A program made the position numbers and the translations under genes. Source: Diprion similis (taxonomy: Eukaryota > Arthropoda > Insecta > Hymenoptera > Diprionidae). Taken from it: a DNA stretch of 64,000 nucleotides. Each line of letters opens with the position of its first letter. The stretch's first letter is position 1. This document shows, piece after piece, positions 12,074-21,539 of this stretch. A model generated the notes under the pieces. It did no database searches, was not told the DNA's origin, and worked only from the letters and a program-made list of their open reading frames with translations. Location: contig NC_060113.1 of NCBI RefSeq assembly GCF_021155765.1, forward strand, positions 6,339,001 through 6,403,000, in the 5' to 3' direction.

Positions 12074-12309
12074 GAGCACTGGGCTCTCAACTCAACACAG
12101 AGAGAATTAATCTCTCAAGGTAGAGCACTGGGCTTCAAGCTCACACAGAGAGAACTGGTCTCTCGACTACGAGCACTGGGCTCTCAAATAGCACAGAGAG
12201 AGCTGGTCTCTCGAATAAGAGTACTGGACTCTAGAATAAGAGTGCTGGACTCTAGAATAAGAGTACTGGACTCTCAATTCACACAGAGAGATCTGGTCTC
12301 TCGAAATAA
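12074..12309 (+). repeat. Minisatellite of hairpin-forming units
   Basis: About four copies of a 48-49-bp unit alternate two small dyads: GAGCACTGGGCTCTC and AGAGAGAACTGGTCTCTC. Within it, a 21-bp subunit (GAGTACTGGACTCTAGAATAA-like) is reiterated near 12219-12260. Each dyad can form a 4-6-bp stem closed by an ACTGG-type loop. Confidence 0.75.
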
Positions 12310-13230
12310 AGTAATAATTGGCATAAGGATAATGTAGATATTATAATTTGAGGGGTTTACTCACAGTTAGAAATTGGAAAAGAAAATCTCGTACTTAAAT
12401 GAAAATGAAAATAGCAGGTTATATAATATAGAGAACAGAAAAGAGAAGTTCGCGCAAAGGTAAAGACCACAGCACTTGCCGAATACTGAGCGACGACTGA
12501 CGTATTTGCGTCCCGTCTGCCGGCAATCGGAACACCCCCACCAGCGCGCGACAGACACCGGCCGCAGCTAGCGCCGCCACGGTTGGGAGTGATGGAAACA
12601 CGCAGATGGACCCAACGGAGAATCCGAACAGGTTGTGATATAAAAAATTATTCAATACCACAGTAACCATAATTGTGCGTGTAAACTAATATTCAAAATC
12701 TTAATATTCCATTGCAGAGCGGTTTCTTCAAAACCCTCGAAACATCAAAGCATAAACTTGACTCATAAGTGTTAATCATATTAAATTTAATCATTATACT
12801 TTAATATAATCAGTATATCATTTTTCTAAAAGATTGTAACAATATATCGTTTTACTTTTGGAACTCTTTAAATAACATTAGTTTTGTGGACTGTGTTTAC
12901 CCTTAAATCCCCAAAAAGGAATCCTCATTCGATCAGGCTCCAGGGAAGCATCAGGATCTAAGGCAGTTCTCTTCGATCAAAGGTAAGTCTTAGATTAATT
13001 AAACATTAAATCACTCGCGTCACTTGTCGGTCCATTTCCCTTTTTAGTACTTGTTCGTAGCGGGAACCCGGGTCCTCTACCAAAAATCAAGGCTCCAATC
13101 GCTTGTTGTTGATGCTCAGGTATTGTGCCTTCTGCAAACACACTATTTAGTTTGTTTCAACGGCCGACGGCATCGGGACGTCACAGCGTACACCGTGAAA
13201 ATCTTGGAAAATCCATATTGCACTAATTAA
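12310..13230. other. No gene recognised
   Basis: The block at 12440-12630 is more GC-rich and may be an old regulatory or transposon segment. Its minus-strand frames show no known domain. The rest is AT-rich with short frames only. Confidence 0.4.
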
Positions 13231-13232
13231 AA

Positions 13233-13336
13233 CATAATAGTTTTCGCGAGGATGACCGAAACGTGCTAGTTTTCGCGGCAATAACTGAAACGTGCTAGTT
13301 TTCGTAATAAATCTGAAACATGCTAATTTTTGTAAG
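13233..13336 (+). repeat. Short tandem repeat, ~29-bp unit
   Basis: The block TGCTAGTTTTCG...CTGAAACG recurs at 13264, 13293 and 13321 (spacings 29 and 28 bp), with a partial copy just before. This gives about 3.5 degenerate copies. Confidence 0.6.
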
Positions 13337-13755
13337 AGGCGTCGACATGTTACATTGTTTCTTTATGCAACAACGATCGAACAGTCAGACACTCGATACG
13401 TTTGTCTCTGTAGGACTCTGTTTGTTCATTTTCTTGTATTAACTTGTCCGAGACCGCGGACCTGCGTTTACCCAGTAACTACGATACTTTTCGGTCAGTT
13501 TGTTCTCGTATGGTGATCCGGACTATTCACAGAGCTAAATAGGTCAAGTGTAATATAAATTAAAAATTTGCAGTTTGAGTGAGAACACCTAATTACTTAG
13601 ATATTCAGGTACGTGATACTATAAACCTACTGTTTTATTCAATATACTGGACCTTTGAAGATAGACTATACTTTGTATTCATTATTTATATAGAATTACG
13701 TTTATTACGTCGAACACGTTGCGTTAAATGTAAATTTGTATTTTGCGCTAGAAAA

Positions 13756-14380
13756 ATGCCTAAATATCAGAGCGGAGCTGCTAAAAGAAAGAAGAAGGAA
13801 CTTCTAAGTGACAGCATAAAAAAACATCTGAAAATTGAAAGTTTCTTCAAGGATACCTCTGTATCGAAAAGTGATAATGCCGATTCCACGGAATTGGTAG
13901 AAAATATTATTCAGTTAGATGATACAGAAGCTGAATCACAGGACGAACGGGATTCACAAGGTGTAGGAGGGATTACAATTCAAGAGAATGAATCACAGAA
14001 AATGAAGAGTTCGGCAGATTCGTCAAATAAGAGTGCAGATTCAGCTGTTGAGATGACCATCGCAGAGTCAAACTTCGAAAGTGAAGATAGCTTAAATTCA
14101 GCTATAACCGACGATACATTAGTACCCTATGCAAGTACAGCATTTCTTACTGACCGAGCAAACTTCCAAGATCCCTTAACCACAAATAATAAATGGTTTA
14201 TCATTTCCCACGGACCATGTCAACCGACTGGACCTTTTCCAAGAGATCACAACAATAAAAGCTTCATGTGTCACATTACACAAAAATATCAGAAAACGGA
14301 GTCAAGTATCCGAGAACTTGGCAATGTTATTCCTTAACCTTAACGCCCTCAATGTGCACGTAAGCGGCAAGTAAACACAA
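13756..14380 (+). pseudogene. hAT (ZMYM1/DUF4371-type) N-terminal relic
   Basis: The in-frame ATG at 13756 opens MPKYQSGAAKRKKKE, a start closely resembling the MPKYLSGA-KRKKK N-terminus of ZMYM1-like hAT transposases. A Ser/Asp/Glu-rich linker follows. Then comes the beginning of the TTF zinc-finger region (WFIISHGPCQPTGPFPRD, about residues 148-165 from this ATG, and SFMCH). The frame ends at 14337. The natural continuation appears in another frame (LNLNALNVHV to about 14373), so there is a frameshift, and everything downstream is lost. It is distinct from the hAT at 5909, whose N-terminus differs. Confidence 0.6.
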
Positions 14381-15140
14381 CCGATCAGAAACTTCATCAG
14401 CCATAAGAACAAAATCCAGACAAATCATAGAACATAAAACACGACAAAATCAACGGGACCTACATGCGCTAATAAAAGTTGTATTTTCGTGTAAGCTTCC
14501 GAGCAGACGACTTGAAATAATTTTCACGTTCCGGTAACGCTGAGTTTTACCAAAAAAATTGGAAATTATTTTTTTACTCAAAAAAGGCCACTTTTTTTGC
14601 TGAAAAAATTACAGGGTCTTTCAGTATGTCTCACGATATCACAAAAAAATCGCCAGAGTGGCCAGAGGTTCCGGTATAAAAAAATTAATTTGTGTGGTTT
14701 TCGGATCGAGGTTCTAGGGTAAAAAAATGTAACCACACAATTTAATTTTTTTCGATTTGCTGTCATTGGCTCATTTCTGCACAATAATTAATGAAAATTT
14801 CACAGAACATTCTTCAAATGTCTTTTTATTTTATACTAATTATATAAATGAATATATATAAAGTGTGTCCGTCAAAAAAAATTATCGGAAATATGCTTTT
14901 TTTATAGCGAATTAACCCCCCCCCCCCCCCCCCCCCCTGAAGTGCTTTATGAAACAACTGAACTTTAAAGTCGAGTATTGTTATATAACATTTGGTATAT
15001 ACTTTAAATACCCAAAAATGGGAAAGATAAAGTTCATTATTCAAGCAAATTACATGATGCCTTGAAATAATAAATTATACATGATGAAATGGTGACAGTT
15101 TGACCAACACTATTAACATTATATCATCTTTAATTATTTT
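14380..15140. other. AT-rich interval with a 22-bp poly-C run
   Basis: No gene is recognised. It contains many A/T homopolymers and an uninterrupted run of 22 C at 14916-14937. The upstream exons expected for the BESS-type exon that follows are not identifiable here. Confidence 0.5.
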
Positions 15141-15143
15141 CAG

Positions 15144-15370
15144 CAAAAAGAACATCCACTGAAACCACAAATGATCAGGTCGATCAGGCAATATTGAGCC
15201 TTGTGAGTAACCAGAGTTCGCGAGCAGACTACAAGAATTCGGAAGATCTTTTTTATTTATCGATATCGCAGGATGCACAGAAGTTTAGTGCAGCTGGAAA
15301 AATTAGTTTAAGAACACTTGTACTACAAGTTCTTTCGCAAGTTATGACCGAAGAAGAAAATAAAAAATAA
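15144..15370 (+). CDS. BESS-type C-terminal exon (Harbinger companion protein)
   Basis: After an acceptor (TTATTTTCAG ending at 15143) the plus strand is open to TAA at 15368-15370; a stop just upstream at 15131 supports splicing. The frame includes SEDLFYLSISQDAQKF, then GKISLRTLVLQVLSQVM, which looks like a BESS motif as found at the C-terminus of MADF-BESS DNA-binding proteins. Such MADF/Myb-like proteins are the second protein of many insect PIF/Harbinger transposons. The exon is tail-to-tail with the HARBI1-like gene and overlaps its 3' end by 29 bp, fitting a two-gene Harbinger element. The N-terminal MADF exons are not found, so the gene may be incomplete. Confidence 0.5.
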
Positions 15371-16721
15371 TCGAATGCTTTTTATTATAATTACGTGTCT
15401 CAACTGATTTACCTGCTGTCTGTTGCGTATACGCTTCTCGCTGAAAATTTGGTAGCTTATTCCACTGCCAATGTACTTGACCCTCCGTCATAAAATAGTT
15501 CGTGTAAATATTTCGAATTGTTTTGGCATCGCTTACACAATTTCTAGATGCGTTCGGTGCCAATGTTCGGAGTGCACCAGGTGGTACTTCGCTTCGCCAT
15601 TGACCAGCTTCTACATTTCCATTGCGATCCTCCATATCTATAAATCCTACTGGAACATATCTTCTCTGACCAGGCAAAACTTGAAGATCCGCTTCTCGAA
15701 GCCAGTTATGCAGCACCACACAACACTTTACTATACTATCTACAGTTTCGAGTGACGCAATAATTGGTCGCCGAAATATCCTCCACCTGGCTGACATTAC
15801 TCCGAACGTATTTTCGATTACACGCCTTGCTCGACTTAAGCGATAATTGTAAATAATTTTTTCAGGACTCAAGTTAACACCAGGATATGGGCGCATCAAA
15901 TTTTTCAACAATGGGAATGCTGCGTCACCAACAAATACTGCAGGAACGCAAGTATTTGTACCTGGTAAGGCTTCAGGCTGTGGCAATGGTAACGTTCCTT
16001 TTTCAAGGCTTTTTCCAAAATCTAGACTTTTAAAAATGCCTCCATCGCTTGCTCTACCAGCAGAGCCGATACTGACATACGTAAATCGAAGCTCAGCGTC
16101 ACAGACTCCCATCAAAACTGTGCTGTATGAACCTTTATAATTATAGAAAGCTGATCCGGTATTTTTGAAACATTGTGCCACAACGTGTTTTCCGTCAATT
16201 GCACCAACACAATTGGGGAAATTCCATTTATTGTCAAAGTCTTCTGCGATTTTAGCCCATGTTTCTACAGTTGGTAAAGGAAGTACTTGAGGTTGTAGTG
16301 TCAGCCAGAGTGCTTCCGTTGTTTCCAGAATTATTTTTGGCACAGTAGATTTACCTATGCGGTAAAGATAATGCAGGCTCACCATGCTATCTCCAGATGC
16401 AAGATATCGCAATGTCAATGACAATCTCAGTCCTGGATGGAGCGGTTCCCTTATAAAATGTACTTTCACAATGATAGGTGTTACCATTTCCAGTAATTGG
16501 TCAAATTGAAGAGGTGACATACGATGGAAATTGAAAAAACGCTCTTCGTCCCGTCGAAGTTCAAGTACAAGGTTTTCGTAGGCACCTTGGAGCTGTCGTT
16601 GCTTTATTATCGGATGAACCCACCATCGAGCTGTTCTCCGACGTTCTTGATTTTCCAGTTCCTTTCGTTTTCGTCTCCTTCGCAACCACAATAATAACGC
16701 CAATTTCTCGTTGTCATTCAT
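15342..16721 (-). CDS. PIF/Harbinger transposase, HARBI1-like
   Basis: An uninterrupted 459-codon frame starts at ATG 16721 on the minus strand. The N-terminus is Arg-rich (RRRRKRK, about residues 14-20). The nuclease core follows, with NCVGAIDGKHV (D176), RASDGGIF (D226), FVGDAAFPL (D266) and ARRVIENTFGVM (E303), the DDE-type residues of the HARBI1/DDE_4 family. LHNWLRE near 340 is also family-typical. All catalytic acids are present and the length is in the family range, perhaps with a slight C-terminal read-through (the last 15-20 residues look non-conserved). It could be an active transposase or a domesticated copy. I could not define the element's inverted repeats or 3-bp target duplication. 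Confidence 0.85.
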   Translation of the reverse strand: MNDNEKLALLLWLRRRRKRKELENQERRRTARWWVHPIIKQRQLQGAYENLVLELRRDEERFFNFHRMSPLQFDQLLEMVTPIIVKVHFIREPLHPGLRLSLTLRYLASGDSMVSLHYLYRIGKSTVPKIILETTEALWLTLQPQVLPLPTVETWAKIAEDFDNKWNFPNCVGAIDGKHVVAQCFKNTGSAFYNYKGSYSTVLMGVCDAELRFTYVSIGSAGRASDGGIFKSLDFGKSLEKGTLPLPQPEALPGTNTCVPAVFVGDAAFPLLKNLMRPYPGVNLSPEKIIYNYRLSRARRVIENTFGVMSARWRIFRRPIIASLETVDSIVKCCVVLHNWLREADLQVLPGQRRYVPVGFIDMEDRNGNVEAGQWRSEVPPGALRTLAPNASRNCVSDAKTIRNIYTNYFMTEGQVHWQWNKLPNFQREAYTQQTAGKSVETRNYNKKHSIIFYFLLRS

Positions 16722-16782
16722 TTTTATTACATAATTTATTTCGATTTAACTTTTATTTATTAATCATTTTAAACTTGTCGTT

Positions 16783-16872
16783 TTATTTACACGATCCCGA
16801 TGACGTTTGTGGGCATCGTAGGTTATGTTATTTACACGATCCCGATGACGTTTGTGGGCATCGTAGGTTATG
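16783..16872 (+). repeat. Perfect 45-bp tandem duplication
   Basis: TTATTTACACGATCCCGATG... occupies 16783-16827 and is repeated at 16828-16872 without change. It sits just upstream of the HARBI1-like start codon (which is on the minus strand), so it is in the element's 5' region. Confidence 0.85.
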
Positions 16873-17235
16873 TTTTACACGCATCCGTAGCTTCGGTATT
16901 CGTACGCGTGAGGCAGCACTAGGCTTTGCCGCGTACATGGAGTCGCCTGCCGCAGCATTTGCCGGACCATGAAGTGCCGGACCGTCGCCGCTGCTCACCG
17001 CGTACATGGAGTCTTCGGAATTGACCGTTAGGACGTCACACTCCCTTCCAGAAGGAAGACATATTTAGGGATATGTGATTTCTTATGGTGGTAAAACTGC
17101 TGATCAAAGCGCCACTCGGCTATATTTAAAACTCTCAAACCGCTTGACTCTCGATTGTCAAGTTGCGTCGGTTGATGAGAGTGTATAACCTCAATGTTCA
17201 AGCAGATAATAAATAGAGTTACGACGAGTGCAATT

Positions 17236-17441
17236 ATGGATGAAGGGAAAAATGTGCATTACTCGGAGCGCGAAAGGCTGTTAATAGCTCAGCTAATATC
17301 AGAAGAAAGTGCAATCGACTGCAAAAAACGGGTGCGATTGATTTAAAACAAAAAGCTGAGGCGTGGCAACGAGTAACGAAAAAATTTATCAGCGAAGGGT
17401 GCACACCAGGTACCAGTAAACAATTGAAAAAGTGCTGGCAG
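17236..17441 (+). pseudogene. Zeste/Myb-SANT-like DNA-binding domain, frameshifted
   Basis: ATG 17236 opens MDEGKNVHYSERERLLIAQL. After an A-run at about 17325 the frame must shift to continue with KTGAIDLKQKAEAWQRV and then GCTPGTSKQLKKCWQ. The pattern (ERE-LL--LI, KTGA---KQKAEAWQ-V---F, TP-T-KQLKKCW) is that of the zeste/Myb-SANT-like domain seen in Harbinger-associated and other insect DNA-binding proteins. The homology stops abruptly at 17441, followed by T-rich unrelated sequence. It is divergent from the HARBI1-like gene across about 515 bp, so it may be a second-protein relic of a Harbinger element. Confidence 0.6.
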
Positions 17442-18055
17442 TGTTGCCAACTTTAGGGGTTCAAAGAGCCGAATGGGATTTTTTTAGGGGTGTTATGTTT
17501 TTAGGGGTATTTTCAGGGTTTTTTTTTTAACTTAAAATATTTATTTTTTGAAATTTAAAAATATGAAGATGTGATGTTATAGGCTCGGAAATAACCAAAT
17601 CTAGCCAATCATATTCATTTCTAACATAGCGGCTTAGTAACATCTAGTACGGTTGCTTGTTACTAGACGCAGTCTCCATTCCTACGAATGACGAGGTATT
17701 ATAATTCTAATTGTACTTAAATCTGCAATCCAGCTGCTTCAGTGGTATCTTTATGTTATGTAATTTCCGATTTCAGATTAACAACAGAGATTTACAAGAA
17801 CAGCTAACAGATAACATTATTCAAAGTGAAGCTCCTTTCATCACCGATAAGATTATTACGTACTTTTAATGATCTAGTATGCTACATCAAATAATCACTT
17901 TACAGAAATCTATTTAGTTTGTAAGTATTCTTAATATTGTTGATTTAAAAAAGTACAGAACACAAAAATGTACAAGATGATAACGTAATTGTACCTTATT
18001 GAGCGAAAAACTGATAAAAAAAATTATGTGCAGATTAAAAGTGTGATGTTTCTGA
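17442..18055. other. No gene recognised
   Basis: T-rich text with repeated TTTTAGGGGT-like words near 17455-17515, then AT-rich sequence. A C-terminal transposase relic starts just to the right. Confidence 0.4.
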
Positions 18056-18059
18056 TGCA

Positions 18060-18530
18060 AGAGAAATAACGGAATTTTTGACGAATGTGACAGAATACAT
18101 TGCGGGTTGTGTGTTATGCAACTCGAAAAAAAATTACATTGTGCAATTTGTGTAGACGCACTAACAGAAAACATCGACCGTAGAACTAATCTTATAAGTA
18201 TTAAAAATGGCGGAGGTCTTTTACAACCATCAGACGATGTATGCAAAATTTGTAAAACTTGTAAAATGGAAATTCGACGTGTTATTCACGCGAGTGACCT
18301 ATTTATAAAGCCAAAATTTACAGAACCATATTTGACGAATCAAGTCTTAAAAGACTTGATCGGTCAGAATTTATTCAAAAATTTAAATGATCACATCCAC
18401 GATCAAGCTTCACTGATGGAAAACCATGCTATATACTTAATTCGTGCTATATAGTTCAAAAGTACATAAAAGTTAGATTACACTTCATAGCGTTGACCAC
18501 ATTAGATAAGTCAAAAAGCAACTTATCTTA
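18060..18530 (+). pseudogene. P-element/THAP-type transposase C-terminal relic 2
   Basis: The motif order is TEYIAGC (just before 18110), a Cys pair, KNGGGLLQPSDDVCKICKTC, KFTEPYLTNQVL, LMENHAIYLIRAI and VQKYIKVRLHF. This matches the C-terminal region of P-element/THAP9-like transposases. At least two frameshifts are needed, one between EYIAGC and MQLEKK near 18110 and one at about 18450, and an in-frame stop is present, so it is dead. KFTEPYL is shared with the relic at 11545, so both derive from the same family. There is no N-terminal part nearby. Confidence 0.65.
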
Positions 18531-18559
18531 TTTATATTAGTTTTCAGCTAGGCATCAAT

Positions 18560-19160
18560 TCCAAGTTGAAATGTCACCAATTCTGGTTTTTGATGCTACT
18601 TTAAAGTGCTCAGAAAATAATATGTTCTACTCAACCGGGGCTAGAGAAGCTTGCCGCCAATTCTGATTACAATATTGAAAAGGTGAGTTTTAATAAAACG
18701 GTGGGAAAAATGATTCGCTAATTGTTAAAGAAAAATGCTCAAATTGACTTATCTTTACATTCGTAGATCGGGGAGATCTAGAGCCGTCGGTTTGGGTTGA
18801 TCGGTGTTGGATGGAATTCCTGCGGCAGAGTCTCACCTCGAAACGACAGGGTTGATGAATAGGAAACGTTGATGATGAGCCACTTAGTATTTATTAATTT
18901 TGAATTAGTATAGATGTTACCGAAAAATTATCGTTCATTGAATAATTATTAGATTTAAAACGATTATTAATCAGAAACGATAATGTAGTTAATTATTATT
19001 ACTTGATTTCAATGTTGATTTTGGAATAATCGTTGAATGTTTATTTACGAAAATATGAGAGTCAGTAAAGAACAGAATGGATTTAAACTTGGATGATTGT
19101 GTCTTTTTCAATTCACAGAATAAACCGAAATGCTTTGTTTTAACGAGGTAGCTCGAGGGG
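18560..19160. other. No gene recognised
   Basis: AT-rich with no extended open frame. A 13-bp G run at 19162-19174 closes it. Confidence 0.4.
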
Positions 19161-19174
19161 CGGGGGGGGGGGGG

Positions 19175-19490
19175 ACCGTTTCTACGAGTTCGTTTCTACA
19201 AGTTGCGTTCCTACGACCGAGCGGTTCGTTTCTACAAATTCTTTTCTACAAGTGGCGGTCGAATGATTAAAATTAAATTAAATTAAATTAATCCAAAACG
19301 TACGAAATCGACAATTAAATGTATCAGAAACGAACTCGTAGAAACGAACCGCATGGTTGTAGAATCGCCACTTGTAGAAACGAACCTTTCGGACGAACTT
19401 GTAGAAACGAACACTTCAGGAGAAACTAACTTGTAGAATCGCAACTTGTAAAAACGAACTGTTAGGTATTGGCACTTGTAGAAACGATAC
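19175..19490. repeat. Foldback-like cluster of a 12-16-bp motif
   Basis: The left arm carries GTTTCTACGAGTT, CGTTTCTACAAGTT and TTCTTTTCTACAAGTGGCG. The right arm carries the reverse complements several times (AACTCGTAGAAACGAAC, CGCCACTTGTAGAAACGAAC, GAACTTGTAGAAACGAAC and others). The centre at about 19262-19320 is AT-rich with (AAATT)n. About ten motif copies occur in about 315 bp, all pointing outward from the centre. Confidence 0.75.
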
Positions 19491-19584
19491 CCTCTCAGCT
19501 AGAGACTTTAGGCCGGTCACAACTGCGATTTGCCAGAGCTACGCTTGCTCGAAATGGCGACTCAGCTAACAGCCACGCTCCTCG

Positions 19585-19740
19585 CGACTCGACCTTAGAG
19601 CATATACATGATATACAGTATGGACGAAGCCTTGTATACCCTTTCGTGTAAGTGGAAAACGACACAGAGAAGGGAATATTAAGACGAGTACCTTTCTCTG
19701 TCTTGCACGCTCGCGATTGGTTGACTGACGTCAGCGCCCT
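19585..19740 (-). repeat. Dispersed repeat, inverted copy 1
   Basis: On the minus strand this reads TACTCGTCTTA..., GTCGTTTTCCAC, CTTCGTCCATACTGTATAT and GCTCTAAGG. It aligns with 20120-20218 on the plus strand (TACTCGTTTTA, CGGTTTTCCGTCGCCAC, CTTCCTCCATACTGTATATGCTCTAAG). Copy 1 carries a small extra CATGTATAT. The family is unknown. Confidence 0.6.
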
Positions 19741-20109
19741 GAACACTCACGCTCATTGCACAGGGCCCCGGCGCCCTGGGTTTGTTGAACATATACCTTG
19801 TAAGGTTATAAACACTGCTTATAGCAGACTTCAATACTTGATGAATGAAATCATGACAGGGAAATGTTTCTACGTGAAAACTTGAGCAAGATGTTATAGA
19901 AGGTTTTATTAGTTTTCATCGGTAAGTTTCACGTTACTCATTTTTTAGGTTATGATAGGGTTTGTATCAACAATTTTGTGTCACTCAATCATATATTTCT
20001 CAACAGTTTACCGACTTGTTTCGATCGCCTGACCCCCTAGTGCATTTGCATGTGTAGGACATGTTCTTCGTATTACAATATCGCCGCAGTGCTTGGGGCA
20101 CTCAATTAC

Positions 20110-20220
20110 GATAGGTACGCTCTTGCTGTAGAAAGAGAGAAATACTCGTTTTACTATGTCTCTCTCTTTCGCCGGTTTTCCGTCGCCACGCTTCCTCCAT
20201 ACTGTATATGCTCTAAGAAA
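20110..20220 (+). repeat. Dispersed repeat, copy 2
   Basis: Plus-strand partner of 19585-19740. The two copies lie about 400 bp apart in inverse orientation and could be arms or relics of one nonautonomous element. Confidence 0.6.
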
Positions 20221-20428
20221 AGAGCTATGCAACGTTGAAATTTCAACCCATTCCGTTCGTTTGTTTATTTAATATAAAAAGAAAACGAATGAGTTCGCTC
20301 GGTCAGTAAGGGTAGGGCTGTTACATCGCGTTAAAATTTAAAAATATTATTTAGAGACATGAAGACTGGAGAAAAAATGTTCGGTTAAACTATTTTTCTT
20401 TCTCTTACTTTGTTTGATAGTATGTAGT

Positions 20429-20500
20429 CTGATGACGGTCAGTTGGGCCTAGCCGAAACGTCGTATCAACAGAAACTTTCGAAATAAAATGTCTAGTGTG
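20429..20500 (+). repeat. Retroelement-tail-like motif (CTGATGA...GAAAC...AATAAAA)
   Basis: CTGATGA at 20429-20435, a self-complementary segment (GGTC/GGCC), GAAACG at 20455-20460, then AATAAAATGTC. This layout resembles 3' tails common next to Penelope-like and related retroelements. It superficially resembles a hammerhead ribozyme core, but stem II does not close directly onto GAAA and there is no room for stem III, so I do not call a ribozyme. Confidence 0.35.
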
Positions 20501-20584
20501 TCCAAAATCAAAAAAATGAAACAATATGGGTATTCTGTTCAGATTTTCTGAGTCTTATTGATAGATAGCGATGGTGTTTATAAT

Positions 20585-20738
20585 TCTCTCTCTCTCTCTC
20601 TCTCTCTCTCCCTGTCTTTGCGAGTTTTATGTTTGTACCACGCTTTTTGTACACACGGGCCTCCACCCCAGTATTATAATAAACGGTCTATTCTATTCTA
20701 TTCTATTCTCTCTCTCTTTCTCTCGCTCTCTCTCTCTC
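20585..20738 (+). repeat. TC-rich microsatellites
   Basis: (TC)n at 20585-20611 and a compound (TATTC)n/(TC)n tract at about 20687-20738, separated by unique sequence. Confidence 0.85.
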
Positions 20739-20744
20739 ACGACC

Positions 20745-20810
20745 GTAGTGGCTCAGGTGCTGGCACTCGAGTCTACGGACAGGAGGACTCGGGTTCTGGT
20801 CCCAGTCCTG
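20745..20810 (+). mobile_element. tRNA-derived SINE-like head
   Basis: TGGCTCAGGTG at 20749-20759 fits a pol III box A. GGTTCTGGTCC at 20792-20802 resembles box B with one key mismatch. The spacing is about 43 bp, right for a tRNA-type promoter. The cloverleaf is poor and there is no clean acceptor stem, so this is a SINE-like relic, not a functional tRNA. Confidence 0.45.
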
Positions 20811-21083
20811 TCAATAAGATTCTGAACGACACTCGCAAAAATGTAAGACGGGTCGTGCGGTTCAAGCACTGAGTTGCTGATCGTTGATTTGGAACCGGAT
20901 CTGGCTATATGCCCGGATAAGGTTTTCGGCAGTCTCCCTTGTCCCTCGCACAAATCCGGATGTTTCTATTCTATTTGCTACTGCCAACCTGTTGGAGTCT
21001 CTCTACCTTACTCCCTATGTTTACAAACAATTGTGATACATAAAAATTGTTTTCTATTTTTCTGTTTTCTTTGGTTGCAAATA

Positions 21084-21152
21084 TTTCCAGAAGAGAATAC
21101 CATTAAAATATTTGCGGATGACACAATGGTATATGTGAAGATGCATATGTAG
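21084..21152 (+). pseudogene. LINE reverse-transcriptase scrap (FADD motif)
   Basis: The frame reads IKIFADDTMVYV before a stop at 21150. IFADDT is the catalytic palm motif of non-LTR reverse transcriptases (Jockey/R1/CR1-like). Only about 20 codons are recognisable and neither side continues the domain. Confidence 0.45.
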
Positions 21153-21539
21153 GAAATTTCAAAACGAAGAAATTGACCTCTGAGCGAAGTCTGTACGACG
21201 AAAAACACGAAAGTTATGGCTTCCGAGACATTTTTTTTTTTAAAGCACCGCGTTTAGGAAAGCGAAGTAAAGAGAAAAAAAAATCAAAAAATTCTCAAGG
21301 ACGGAAAATGAAATTCTAGAAGTGTCTGAAATTGATCAATATCATGGACACGGCACTTAAACTTTTGACGAAGAAATCGTCACTGATGCAAATTGAAAAG
21401 TGGATTCGTTCCATTTCATGTCATTTTGTTACAATTGAAATTTTGAAATTGCTGACAGCCAATTTTCAACAGTTTCAAAAAGTGGGGGATGGATTGCAGA
21501 AACAACGGAGAAGTGATCAAAATCATAGCTTTGAGGAGC

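Noticed and set aside
15471..15755. 94-codon plus-strand frame
   Set aside because: Antisense shadow of the HARBI1-like transposase.
20429..20462. Hammerhead ribozyme
   Set aside because: CTGATGA and GAAAC are present, but the best stem (GGTC/GGCC) does not close next to GAAA and stem III is absent.
20745..20810. Functional tRNA gene
   Set aside because: Box A and B-like words exist, but box B has a mismatch at a key base and no cloverleaf with a closed acceptor stem can be drawn.
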